Source of the DNA: Eledone cirrhosa
Lineage: Eukaryota > Mollusca > Cephalopoda > Octopoda > Eledonidae
Direction of reading: 5' to 3'
Assembly: GCA_964016885.1 (NCBI GenBank)
Contig: OZ024744.1
Location: 112,987,033 to 113,051,032, forward strand
DNA: 64,000 bases
A model generated the notes under the pieces. It was not told where the DNA came from and did not search any database. It worked only from the letters and a program-made list of their open reading frames with translations. Made by a program: the position numbers and the translations under genes. Shown here piece after piece: positions 1 to 9,455 of the stretch (positions are counted from its first letter, which is position 1; every line of letters starts with the position of its first letter).

Positions 1-67
1 TACCATCCACGTATATATATATATATATATACTCTCCCTTATTATATATATATATATATATATATAT

Positions 68-213
68 AGGAACGAGTAGGACCCGGACGGCTGAGCTCAA
101 AACGTTTCGACGGGTTGAGCTCAGCCATTCCTATTACCCACTCTACTACCCTAAGTATTGAGTACTTTGGTGCATTATGATCCATCTGGTTCCTTACCAC
201 ATTTCCTTCGTTA
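68..213. repeat. Dispersed repeat, copy 1 (inverted relative to 1411-1510)
   Basis: About 145 bp flanked by (TA)n. It contains ggaacgagtaggaccc, a short inverted pair around tttcgacgg, and a tail ending ccttcgttatata. The same tail is found in reverse orientation starting at about 1409. Family unknown; the TA flanks suggest insertion into, or birth of, TA microsatellite. Confidence 0.6.
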
Positions 214-232
214 TATATATATATATATATAA

Positions 233-314
<82 letters not shown>

Positions 315-322
315 ATATATAG
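213..322. repeat. (TA)n microsatellite
   Basis: About 100 bp of nearly pure TA with one aaaataa break on either side. Open frames reading YIYIYI here are an artefact of the dinucleotide. Confidence 0.95.
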
Positions 323-636
323 TAATAATAATAAATTTGAAGACTAAAATCCAAAGAGGGCTCGATAAGGATAAATATATATCAAATATATAAGAACCGT
401 AGAGCAAATATTTATTAAAATAACATTACTACGACTTCTTTTATACCATAAACGTGGTCCTGTCTTTGCGTGTAATTGTTTTTCACCGCTCCTATTAATG
501 ACATATTATATTCGTTTTTTCCCGTTCTTTGCCAGGGAACGTTTCCACGAACCAAAGTATCGTCTTCCTGTCTTCCTCCGGTTGCAACGTTTTTTGAAAT
601 ATCCACTTCTGCGTTTACAGATTGACTTTGTTAGTT

Positions 637-730
637 TCAGAAGATCCCGTTCAGGGTGAAAGCAGCGATTCTTTGCTTAAACTTTAATCTGTTATTTTAA
701 TAAATATATATATATATATATATATATATT
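637..730. repeat. Dispersed repeat ending in (TA)n, also at 53845-53925
   Basis: The stretch gggtgaaagcagcgattctt and its continuation to ctttaatctgt are shared with 53870-53910, each copy followed by a TA run. Two copies 53 kb apart in one gene show a dispersed element; class not recognised. The rest of 300-1350 holds nothing else that I can identify. Confidence 0.6.
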
Positions 731-1353
731 CATTAGTTAAGCAAAACAAGACCACAAATTTCACAAGGGAGACATTATTTAAAGATTGTCAACATAGTTT
801 TAGTTTAATGTAAGGAATGTAAATAATAATACTAATGATACTAATTGTTTCGCTACTCCATATAATGTTTCTGGATCAAATGATTATAAATCATTATTGA
901 TCTGGTTCAGTTGAAGATAATTAACTTAGGTAAAAATGGAGCAGTTCATCGGAACTTCAAAAGAGATAAAGATAATATTGATAAGGAATATAAATTAAGG
1001 TAAAAGAAGATGGTTACATGAATGTAATATTCCATATATTGGTATTTCACTATGGTGTCCTGGGTATGTCTATTGTCTGCCATAGGCGAACAATATTCTT
1101 CTGTCGAGGCTGCATTATGTGAGATCTGCCTAAGGGTAACAAGATGGCCGCCTAAGCACATATTTACCTTACTAATTAGAGGGTGGTTTTACATTGAGCA
1201 CTTGCCTTTACGCTTTGGCTTCTAACTAATTCACCAATCTCTCTTCTCCTCTCCTATCTCTATCTCTCTCTTTAAGATTGGTTACTCTTGAACTATGTAT
1301 ATATATGTCTGAATTATTGTCGGCTTTTTGCTTACATTAATTTCTCTAATTTC

Positions 1354-1354
<1 letters not shown>

Positions 1355-1410
<56 letters not shown>
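1355..1410. repeat. (TA)n microsatellite
   Basis: Pure TA run, bordered on the right by the inverted partner of the 68-213 repeat. Confidence 0.95.
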
Positions 1411-1411
<1 letters not shown>

Positions 1412-1625
1412 CGAAGGAAATGTGGTAAGGAACCAGGTGGACCATAACGCACCAAAGTACTCAATACTTAGGGTAGTAGAGTGGGTAATAGGAACGAGTA
1501 GGACCCCGACGGCTGAGCTGAAGCCGTTTCGACGGCTAATTCTGGACTAAATTAGTCCAGAATTAGCCGTCGAAACGGGTTGAGCTCAGCCGTCGGGGTC
1601 CTACTCATTCCTATATATATATATA
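1409..1625. repeat. Dispersed repeat carrying a 118-bp near-perfect palindrome
   Basis: 1409-1500 is the reverse of 100-215. From about 1495 to 1612 the sequence is palindromic around base 1551 (arms include ggactaa / ttagtcc and ccgacggctgagct with its complement). The whole is bordered by TA runs. It looks like a foldback form of the repeat at 68-213. Confidence 0.75.
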
Positions 1626-1760
1626 TATATAAAATAATATATATATATATTATATATATATATAATAATATATATGTAGGAGGTGAGTTTTATTGTAGTA
1701 CAATAAAGCAATGCAGATATCGGATAAGAAGCACTCTACAGTTTGTAGGACTGGAGTATA

Positions 1761-3195
1761 TATAATATATAAGAGCAAAAGATGGTTAAAAGAGTTCCAT
1801 GTATTTTATTATGCGCATTTCAAAAACAAATATCATCATGCAATAATATTTGTGTTTTCATCAGATAAAACAGGAAGACATGATATGAAGATTAAAAAAC
1901 ACTTGTGGATAGTTCAGTTTTAAATCAACATATGAGAAGTAGTTTTAGATTGATGTGTGATATTGGGAAAAAAATATTTTATTTTAGTGGGGAGGGGGGG
2001 GGGAATAATAGATTCTATAATAAATAGACGCACTGACTTGTTTTCTATCTGCTTGCATAAATTCCACAAAACATTCCACAAAGTATACAGCTAATATCCA
2101 AAACTTTATCAATTTAGAATCTTTTTCTCAAAGGCACATACATATATATACACCTCTTTAAAAATATACCCATCTTTCTACCTTATTTCAAAGTTTTTAT
2201 TATACATTATATAATACTTGTTACTCATTCTATAATACTTGTTACTCATTCTATAATACTTGTTACTCATTCTATATCGCTCCTATTTATCACTTCCCTT
2301 TCTTCTCTTTTAATGTCTAACCCCTAATCTGTACCTTTTCTCACTGTTGCCTAACATAGAATCAATTATTACATAATACAATACATTCTTACTCTATATC
2401 ACCTTGTAAAAATCCTTCGTAAACATAAACATTTTTTTGACGTTAGATTATTCATCCTCAATTCATTATTCTTTTCTCCCTTTCATCTAACTCATTCATG
2501 GTCATCTCACAATATTTCCTTACTTAAATAACCTGTTGTTCCTTTTAATAATACATATCAACATTTTCTTTCCATCGCACATATTATTAAACCCTTAAAT
2601 TTTATTCTTAATACATATTAACTTTTTCTTTCCATCGCACATATTATTAAACCCTTAAATATTATTCTTAATACATATTAACATTTTCTTTTTACATCGC
2701 ACATATTATCAAACCCCTCAATATACAAACCTTAACTTTACATTAATTTTCTCTTCGTTAATTTTCAAATTCTTTTAATTTATACATTATCTTCCAACGG
2801 TTTTCAACCTCTCTATGTAAAACAATATATCTTTCTCAGTTATAAAAGCTATCTCTCTCTCTCTATCACCCATCTCTCCTCCTATCTCATCCTTCCTCAT
2901 TATACTCCTCCCCCTCCACTTTTTATTCTCATCTCCTCCTCTTTTTCATCCTTCCCCCCCCCCCCTCAAAATAAAATCTTTTTTTCCCAATATCACACAT
3001 CAATCTAAAACTACTTTTCATATGTTGATTTAAAACTGAACTATCCACAAGTGTTTTTTAACCTTCATGTCATGTCTTCCTGTTTTATCTGATGAAAACA
3101 CAAATGTTATTGCATGATGATATTTGTTTTTGAAATGCGCATAATAAAATACATGGAACTCATTTAACTATCTTTTGCTCTTATATATTATAATA
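1761..3195. mobile_element. Foldback / long-TIR element without coding capacity
   Basis: Arms 1761-2006 and about 2950-3192 are inverted copies of about 240 bp. The left begins tataatatataagagcaaa and the right ends with its complement; both inner ends carry a G/C homopolymer (gggggggggg, cccccccccc). The 0.95-kb loop is AT-rich with short tandem repeats and no open frame. The TA edges fit a TA target site, as in Tc1/mariner-type non-autonomous elements, but the superfamily is not established. Confidence 0.7.
2215..2720. repeat. Short tandem repeats within the foldback loop
   Basis: Three copies of a 21-bp unit (tacttgttactcattctata) at 2215-2275, and three diverged copies of a roughly 60-bp unit containing ccatcgcacatattattaaa at about 2550-2720. 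Confidence 0.75.
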
Positions 3196-3778
3196 ATATA
3201 TATATATAAGTTTATCCTGGGTTCAATTGAGGGTAACCACAGTAAGTAAGGTACTCAGTACATAGCAGAGTATGAATATTTGATATAGAAATGGCTTCTA
3301 TAGGACTAGAACTGTTTCATTTGGAAGAAATCATCAGGAAGCCATTTCTATATTATATATATATATATATATACGATATTAAACAAATGGAAACTATATT
3401 TATAAAACCATATTTATTTTATTATACATATTTCAGAGATACCATATTAAAAATATGGCACGCCTTCTTCAGATAAAATACAATATATAAGCAGTTTTAT
3501 AAATAAATTTGACGTACCATAAATATTGTTCAACTTCCATTTAAAAAGTTGGTTTGGTAGTGAAATGTTTGTAAATATTTAGTGTTAAGCACAGTTAGAA
3601 AGAAAGACGGAGAGAAGGAATAAATGTATGTAAAGAAAAACAGAGAGAGATAGAGAGAGATATGGGAGAGAGAAATAGTGAGGGGGTGAAAAATGAGAGG
3701 CAAAACTTGTTGAGTGCTTTATATCAGTTATAAAATATTTACTCGTTGTAACCCAACAATTTTAAATAAAACTTTTGC

Positions 3779-3811
<33 letters not shown>

Positions 3812-4209
3812 AACTTAGGCAGAGAATATATATGCATAATGTATTTATGTATGGATGTGTGTGAATGTGTGTAATTATTTCTAAACTTCTGTGTTTATGT
3901 AGCTACATGTGGATGCATTTTTGTGGCTATGTGTGTGTGTGTGTTTACGTGATAGTGCAATTGTACTCATGCAGTGGAGTCCCACATACTTTACTGTTTA
4001 AATACTTGATTATAAAAAGAGAAGCTTAAAACCCTTTAGTGTTCAAACCGGCCAGAATTCTCTACCTCTTTCTGTTGAAACTGGCTGTAACTGGTCGCTC
4101 AAACTGATGTTAAGGTATTGTTTTCAAAATAAATTCTTTCAAAACCTCATAGATTCGATATTATGTGAGGTAAAGCCTTTACCATTAAAATATAATAGTA
4201 TATATAAAA
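3196..4209. other. Intron, no gene
   Basis: A short inverted pair (gaaatggcttcta at 3288 and agccatttctat at 3340), (TA)n at 3350-3375 and 3779-3800, GA-rich tract 3600-3680 and GT-rich tract 3850-3950. I see no coding signal. Confidence 0.6.
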
Positions 4210-4402
4210 TAATTGTTTCTACTTTAGGCACAAGGCCAGCAATTACCCAGTGCATTACTGGTACTTTATTTTTATCGACCCCGTAAGGATGAAAAGCAAA
4301 GTCAATGTCGGCGGGATTTGAACTCAGATCATAAAGGGACGTAACTATGCTGGAAAGCATGGCGTCCGACCCTCTACCGATACTGCCAATCAACCGCCCT
4401 AT
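4210..4402 (-). mobile_element. tRNA-related SINE (type 1), minus strand
   Basis: On the minus strand it starts at a TA run, then ggcagtatcggtagagggtc (A-box region) and gagttcaaatcccgccg (perfect pol III B box GTTCAAATC), then a shared body and an end at agtagaaacaatta. Same family as the copies at 11411, 11681, 13432, 32526, 32741 and 59229. Resembles the tRNA-derived SINEs described from octopus (recalled, not searched). Confidence 0.85.
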
Positions 4403-4539
4403 ATATATATATATAGGGTAGTATATATATATATATATGTAGTATATATAAAATAATGTGAATGCTAAAGGGTTAATTAATTAAATAATCTGTATTTCTA
4501 ATTAAGATTTTTTTTTCTTGCTAAACTGAATCAGATATA

Positions 4540-4990
4540 CCATTCTGTTCAACAAAACCAGAAGAACCTTGACATAGATGGGTCCCCACCATAACTGGAG
4601 CCAGCTGGCCTCAACCACAGTAATGGTAAACTGCCTGATGTGATAACCTTCCCATTCCAGGGAGATAAATCCCTAATCTGGGACAATGTGCTGCGACACG
4701 TTCTCTACCCCCTAACCCTGAAACTTTAGCCACAAACCCGGGTACCACCACCGTCCACAGTGCAGAAGAGAGGAAAATAACTAAATACCAGGTCTTGTCT
4801 GACCACTCTCTTTTCATGCTGACCACCGTTGAGACCTCTGGTGTGCTTGGTCCCTGAGCTACTATTTTGACTCCACAAAATCAGGATGACAGCAGCCCAT
4901 CTGGGGAGGTACGGTGGTTGAGGCAGCAGCAGAAGTCTCTGTCAATGCCTTCACCACTCTGTCTGCTGCCCACAGCTGAATCATACCATT
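4540..4990. repeat. Unclassified dispersed sequence
   Basis: No coherent frame longer than about 70 codons. At 4822-4854 the plus strand reads [11 protein letters not shown] before a stop, the same peptide core as the 120-bp minisatellites at 36276 and 60143 (minus strand there). It is therefore probably a decayed piece of their parent element. Confidence 0.45.
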
Positions 4991-5035
4991 CTTTTTTTTT
5001 TTTACTTATGTAATTATATGCAATTGAAATGTCGA

Positions 5036-7411
5036 CTCTTTGACACATCTGTGCAAAGTGCAGTTTTGTATGGTAGTGAGACACGGGCAGTGGTTGCAGA
5101 GGACATGTAGTGCTACATGGTAGTGAGACACGGGCAGTGATTGCAGAGGACATTTGGTGCTACATGGTAGTGAGACATGGGCAGTGGTTGCAGAGGACAT
5201 GTGGTGCTACATGGTAGTGAGACACGGGCAGTGGTTGCAGAGGACATGTAGTGCTACATGGTAGTGAGACACGGGCAGTGGTTGCAGAGGACATGTGGTG
5301 CTACATGGTAGTGAGACATGGGCAGTGATTGCAGAGGACATGTAGTGCTACATGGTAGTGAGACATGGGCAGTGATTGCAGAGGACATGTGGTGCTACAT
5401 GGTAGTGAGACATGGGCAGTGATTGCAGAGGACGTGGTGCTACATGGTAGTGAGACACGGGCAGTGGTTGCAGAGGACATGTAGTGCTACATGGTAGTGA
5501 GAGACGGGCAGTGATTGCAGAGGACATTTGGTGCTACATGGTAGTGAGACATGGGCAGTGGTTGCAGAGGACATGTGGTGCTACATGGTAGTGAGACATG
5601 GGCAGTGGTTGCAGAGGACATGTAGTGCTACATGGTAGTGAGACATGGGCAGTGGTTGCAGAGGACATGTGGTGCTACATGGTAGTGAGACACGGGCAGT
5701 GATTGCAGAGGACATGTGGTGCTACATGGTAGTGAGACACGGGCAGTGGTTGCAGAGGACATGTAGTGCTACATGGTAGTGAGACACGGGCAGTGGTTGC
5801 AGGGGACATGTGGTGCTACATGGTAGTGAGACATGGGCAGTGATTGCAGAGGACATGTGGTGCTACATGGTAGTGAGACACGGGCAGTGATTGCAGAGGA
5901 CATGTGGTGCTACATGGTAGTGAGACATGGGCAGTGATTGCAGAGGACATGTGGTGCTACATGGTAGTGAGACACGGACAGTGATTGCAGGGTACATGTG
6001 GTGCTACATGGTAGTGAGACATGGGCAGTGATTGCAGAGGACGTGGTGCTACATGGTAGTGAGACACGGGCAGTGATTGCAGAGGACATGTGGTGCTACA
6101 TGGTAGTGAGACATGGGCAGTGATTGCAGAGGACATGTGGTGCTACATGGTAGTGAGATATAGGCAGTGATTGCAGAGGACATGTAGTGCTACATGGTAG
6201 TGAGACACGGGCAGTGATTGCAGAGGACATGTGGTGCTACATGGTAGTGAGACACGGGCAGTGATTGCAGAGGACATGTAGTGCTACTTGGTAGTGAGAT
6301 ATGGGCAGTGATTACAGAGGACATGTGGTGCTACATGGTAGTGAGACACGGGCAGTGATTGCAGAGGACATGTGGTGCTACATGGTAGTGAGACATGGGC
6401 AGTGATTGCAGAGGACATGTGGTGCTACATGGTAGTGAGACACGGACAGTGATTGCAGGGTACATGTGGTGCTACATGGTAGTGAGACATGGGCAGTGAT
6501 TGCAGAGGACGTGGTGCTTACATGGTAGTGAGACATGGGCAGTGATTGCAGAGGACATGTGGTGCTACATGGTAGTGAGATATAGGCAGTGATTGCAGAG
6601 GACATGTAGTGCTACATGGTAGTGAGACACGGGCAGTGATTGCAGAGGACATGTGGTGCTACATGGTAGTGAGACACGGGCAGTGATTGCAGAGGACATG
6701 TAGTGCTACCTGGTAGTGAGATATGGGCAGTGATTACAGAGGACATGTGGTGCTACATGGTAGTGAGACATGAGCAGTGATTGCAGAGGACATGTGGTGC
6801 TACATGGTAGTGAGACATGGGCAGTGATTGCAGAGGACATGTTAGTGAGATATGGGCAGTGATTGCAGAGGACATGTGGTGCTACATGGTAGTGAGACAT
6901 GGGCAATGATTGCAGAGGACATATGGTGCTACATGGTAGTGAGACATGGGCAGTGGTTGCAGAGGACATGTGGTGCTACATGGTAGTGAGACATGGGTAG
7001 TGATTGCAGTGGATGTGTGAAAGCTGGAGAGAAATGAAGTGAAAATGTTTTGTTGGATGTGCAATGTTAATGTGAGAGAATGGCAGAGCTTGGATGAACT
7101 GAGGGAGAAACAGGGTTTAAGAAGAATCAGATATAGGAGGGAAGACTGCATTGGAATGGACATGTGATGTGCATGGATGATGATCACTGAGTGGAGAAGT
7201 TGTCAGAAAATTTTAGTTGAAGGGAATCGCAGTAGAAGAAGACCAAGAAAAACTTGGGTGGAAGTGGTGAGAGCTGATCTTAAATCAGTGCAACACACAG
7301 TGGAGATGAAAAAGGAATGCAGCAAGTGGAGAGATGTTGTACTGAGAAAGAAGGACCCGTCCAACCCAAGCTGGCTTGGAACAACATATGTAAAATGATG
7401 ATGATGATGAA
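5036..7411 (+). mobile_element. LINE 3' tail split by a 47-bp array
   Basis: 5042-5100 reads FDTSVQSAVLYGSETRAVVA and 7014-7400 continues (LERNEVKMFCWMCN, then RSRRRPRKTWVEVVRADLK), the C-terminal region of a non-LTR retrotransposon polyprotein, ending in (ATG)n. Compare the intact-looking tail at 7905. The protein is broken and the 1.95-kb array sits inside the YGSET motif. Confidence 0.8.
5065..7013. repeat. 47-bp minisatellite, about 41 copies
   Basis: Unit starts tgctacatggtagtgagaca and includes gggcagtgattgcagagga. Variants (gtggtg / gtagtg, cacggg / catggg) recur in runs, showing block duplication. Nucleated on the LINE coding stretch YGSETRAVVAED; 47 is not a multiple of three, so the array cannot preserve the LINE frame. 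Confidence 0.95.
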
Positions 7412-7536
7412 ATAAATTCATTCTTCACAGCTGACACTAATAAAGCTAGGTTTTCATTTGTTTATATACAAGTTCACTTTCTTTATCTTTTGTTAGTCTT
7501 TACATTAGATTACAAGTTTATCTTATTCGAATATAC

Positions 7537-7880
7537 CAATATGGTTCCGCTGTGAGATGGATTCAGGAAAGCCAACTGGCCTGTCCCTCGACATAGTGTA
7601 GCCACACGGCATCCAATACCTGAACTGAAGGTCCGCTGTGTGAAGGGTTCGGCATGGCCAACTGCACTGTCCCTCTGCATACTGGTGCCATCTAGTCCCA
7701 GGCTCCCAAAATGTAGTTTTGTACTGAAAAGGGTTCAGCGCAGACAAATTGGCCTGTCACTTCTCATAGTGGTGTCATCCAGTATCGGGCCCCAAAACTA
7801 TGGTTACACTGTGAGATGGGTTCAGCACAGCCAACTGCCCCTTCTCATAACAGAGCCATCCAGTTCCACACTGATGATGA
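7537..7880. repeat. Four diverged copies of a roughly 85-bp unit
   Basis: Each copy carries a version of gtgagatgggttcagcacagccaact followed by a ccatccagt-like block (only short pieces shared). Ends at a (GAT)n run. An old, decayed tandem repeat with no coding signal. Confidence 0.6.
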
Positions 7881-7904
7881 TGATGATATACCAATGTAAT
7901 CCAA

Positions 7905-8375
7905 GGCCGGTTGTATGATGCCTGTGTGAGGAGCGCGATGCTGCATGGTAGTGAGACATGGGCAGCAACTGCAGAGGATATGCGACGGCTGGAGAGAAAT
8001 GAGGCAAGCATGCTCCATTGGATGTGCAATGTCAATGTACGTGAACGACCGACCAAGAATGAGTTGAGAGAGAAACTGTGTCTGAGAGGGATAGAATGTA
8101 GCATGCGGGAGAGGAGACTGAGGTGGTATGGACATGTGATGCGCATGGAGGATGACCGATGGGTGAAGAAGTGCCAGGAAATGCCTGTTGAAGGAAGACA
8201 TAGTAGAGGTAGACCACGAAAAACATGGGCGGAGGTGGTGAAAACAGACCTCAGATCGCTGAAGCTCACGGTGGAGATGACGAAGGACCGTGATAAGTGG
8301 AGAGATGCTGTGCTGAATAAGACCCGTCCCACCCTTGCAAGTAGGGAAAAGTGGATGTAAAATGATGATGATGAA
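7905..8375 (+). pseudogene. LINE 3' tail, C-terminal part of reverse-transcriptase polyprotein
   Basis: Open for 149 codons: [79 protein letters not shown]. This is the typical C-terminal tail of a LINE family abundant in molluscs and other invertebrates; endonuclease and reverse transcriptase domains are missing (5' truncation). It ends in an (ATG)n-type microsatellite about 35 bp before exon A of the ligand gene. Confidence 0.85.
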
Positions 8376-8408
8376 ACACCAATAATTATTTCAACTCTTC
8401 TCTTCCAG

Positions 8409-8455
8409 ACATCAATAATTGTGTTGGCCAGTGTCAAAATGGTGCTACCTGTGTT
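8409..8455 (+). CDS. Jag: Exon A: first half of EGF7
   Basis: A 47-nt exon after a pyrimidine-rich acceptor (cttctcttccag) and before donor gtgagt. It starts in phase 1, two bases completing an Asp codon brought from upstream, and reads [17 protein letters not shown]-x4-T-C (CQNGATC) is an O-fucose consensus of Notch-pathway EGF repeats. The rest of the repeat is in exon B. This is the first exon of the gene seen in the window; the preceding 8.4 kb are intron. Confidence 0.88.
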
Positions 8456-9395
8456 GTGAGTTTTACTTCTTACACTACTACTTCTTCTTCTCCTCCTCCT
8501 CTTCTTGGGAGGGTCGTGGGGGAAGAATTCTCAAACACTCCTTCCAGTGGGTCCTGTCAGAAACAACCAGCTCCAACTGATTCGGTTGCATCCCCAAGCA
8601 AGGCCAGCCAAGCTCATGGATGTTATCCAACCATCTTGCTCAAGGTCTACCCCTGGGTCTCCTACCTGTTGGTTTTGCTCATAAAATCTGTCCAGCAATT
8701 CTTTTCTGTAATTAAGGTGCTGAAATATTTTCACTTTGGTGGTCAATATTACACCTGTTATACTTTGGTGGTGAATATTACACCTGTTTTACTTTGGAGG
8801 GGAATATTACACTGGTTTCACTTTGGAGGTGAATAATAACACCAGTTTCACTTTTGATGTATCATTCATGTTTCCTATTGCTTTTGATATGTTTTGAATG
8901 AATATAGTTTCAAAATGGTAGCAATTTTGTAAAAAATCATGTAATGGAATTGTGAAACAAAAGCTATACTCTAAATGACACTTAAAACATTTAAGATATC
9001 AAAATATTAAAACCTTATAAATATTTTCTACTTATAAGAATTTCAAAACTGTGACATCTAAACATAATGTATTGATTAGCTGTTTTGGCTTATAAATGGG
9101 ATTTGGATTTTTGCCCATTTCTCAGACATAATGTAGAGGGTTAGCTTATATTCGGTTTTAGGGGTCAGCTTATATTTGAGTATCATGCCTGGAGATGGTT
9201 TGGCTTTGCCAGGCTTAAAAGGCCCAAGAAACACTGTATACCAATATGCATCCCTACAATTCCATAAGGAGTTATGGGACCCTACCATATTTAAGTATGT
9301 ACAGTAATTATGGAAAATGTTCATATTCCACAATATTTCAAGCAAGCTACAACGCTCTCATATATATTCATTATACATTAACATATCATATATGC

Positions 9396-9455
<60 letters not shown>

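Noticed and set aside
4533..4570. EGF-like exon start: an ag acceptor followed by DIPFCSTKPEEP
   Set aside because: A stop follows after 12 codons, there is no second EGF cysteine pair, and exon A already supplies the EGF7 start in the right phase.
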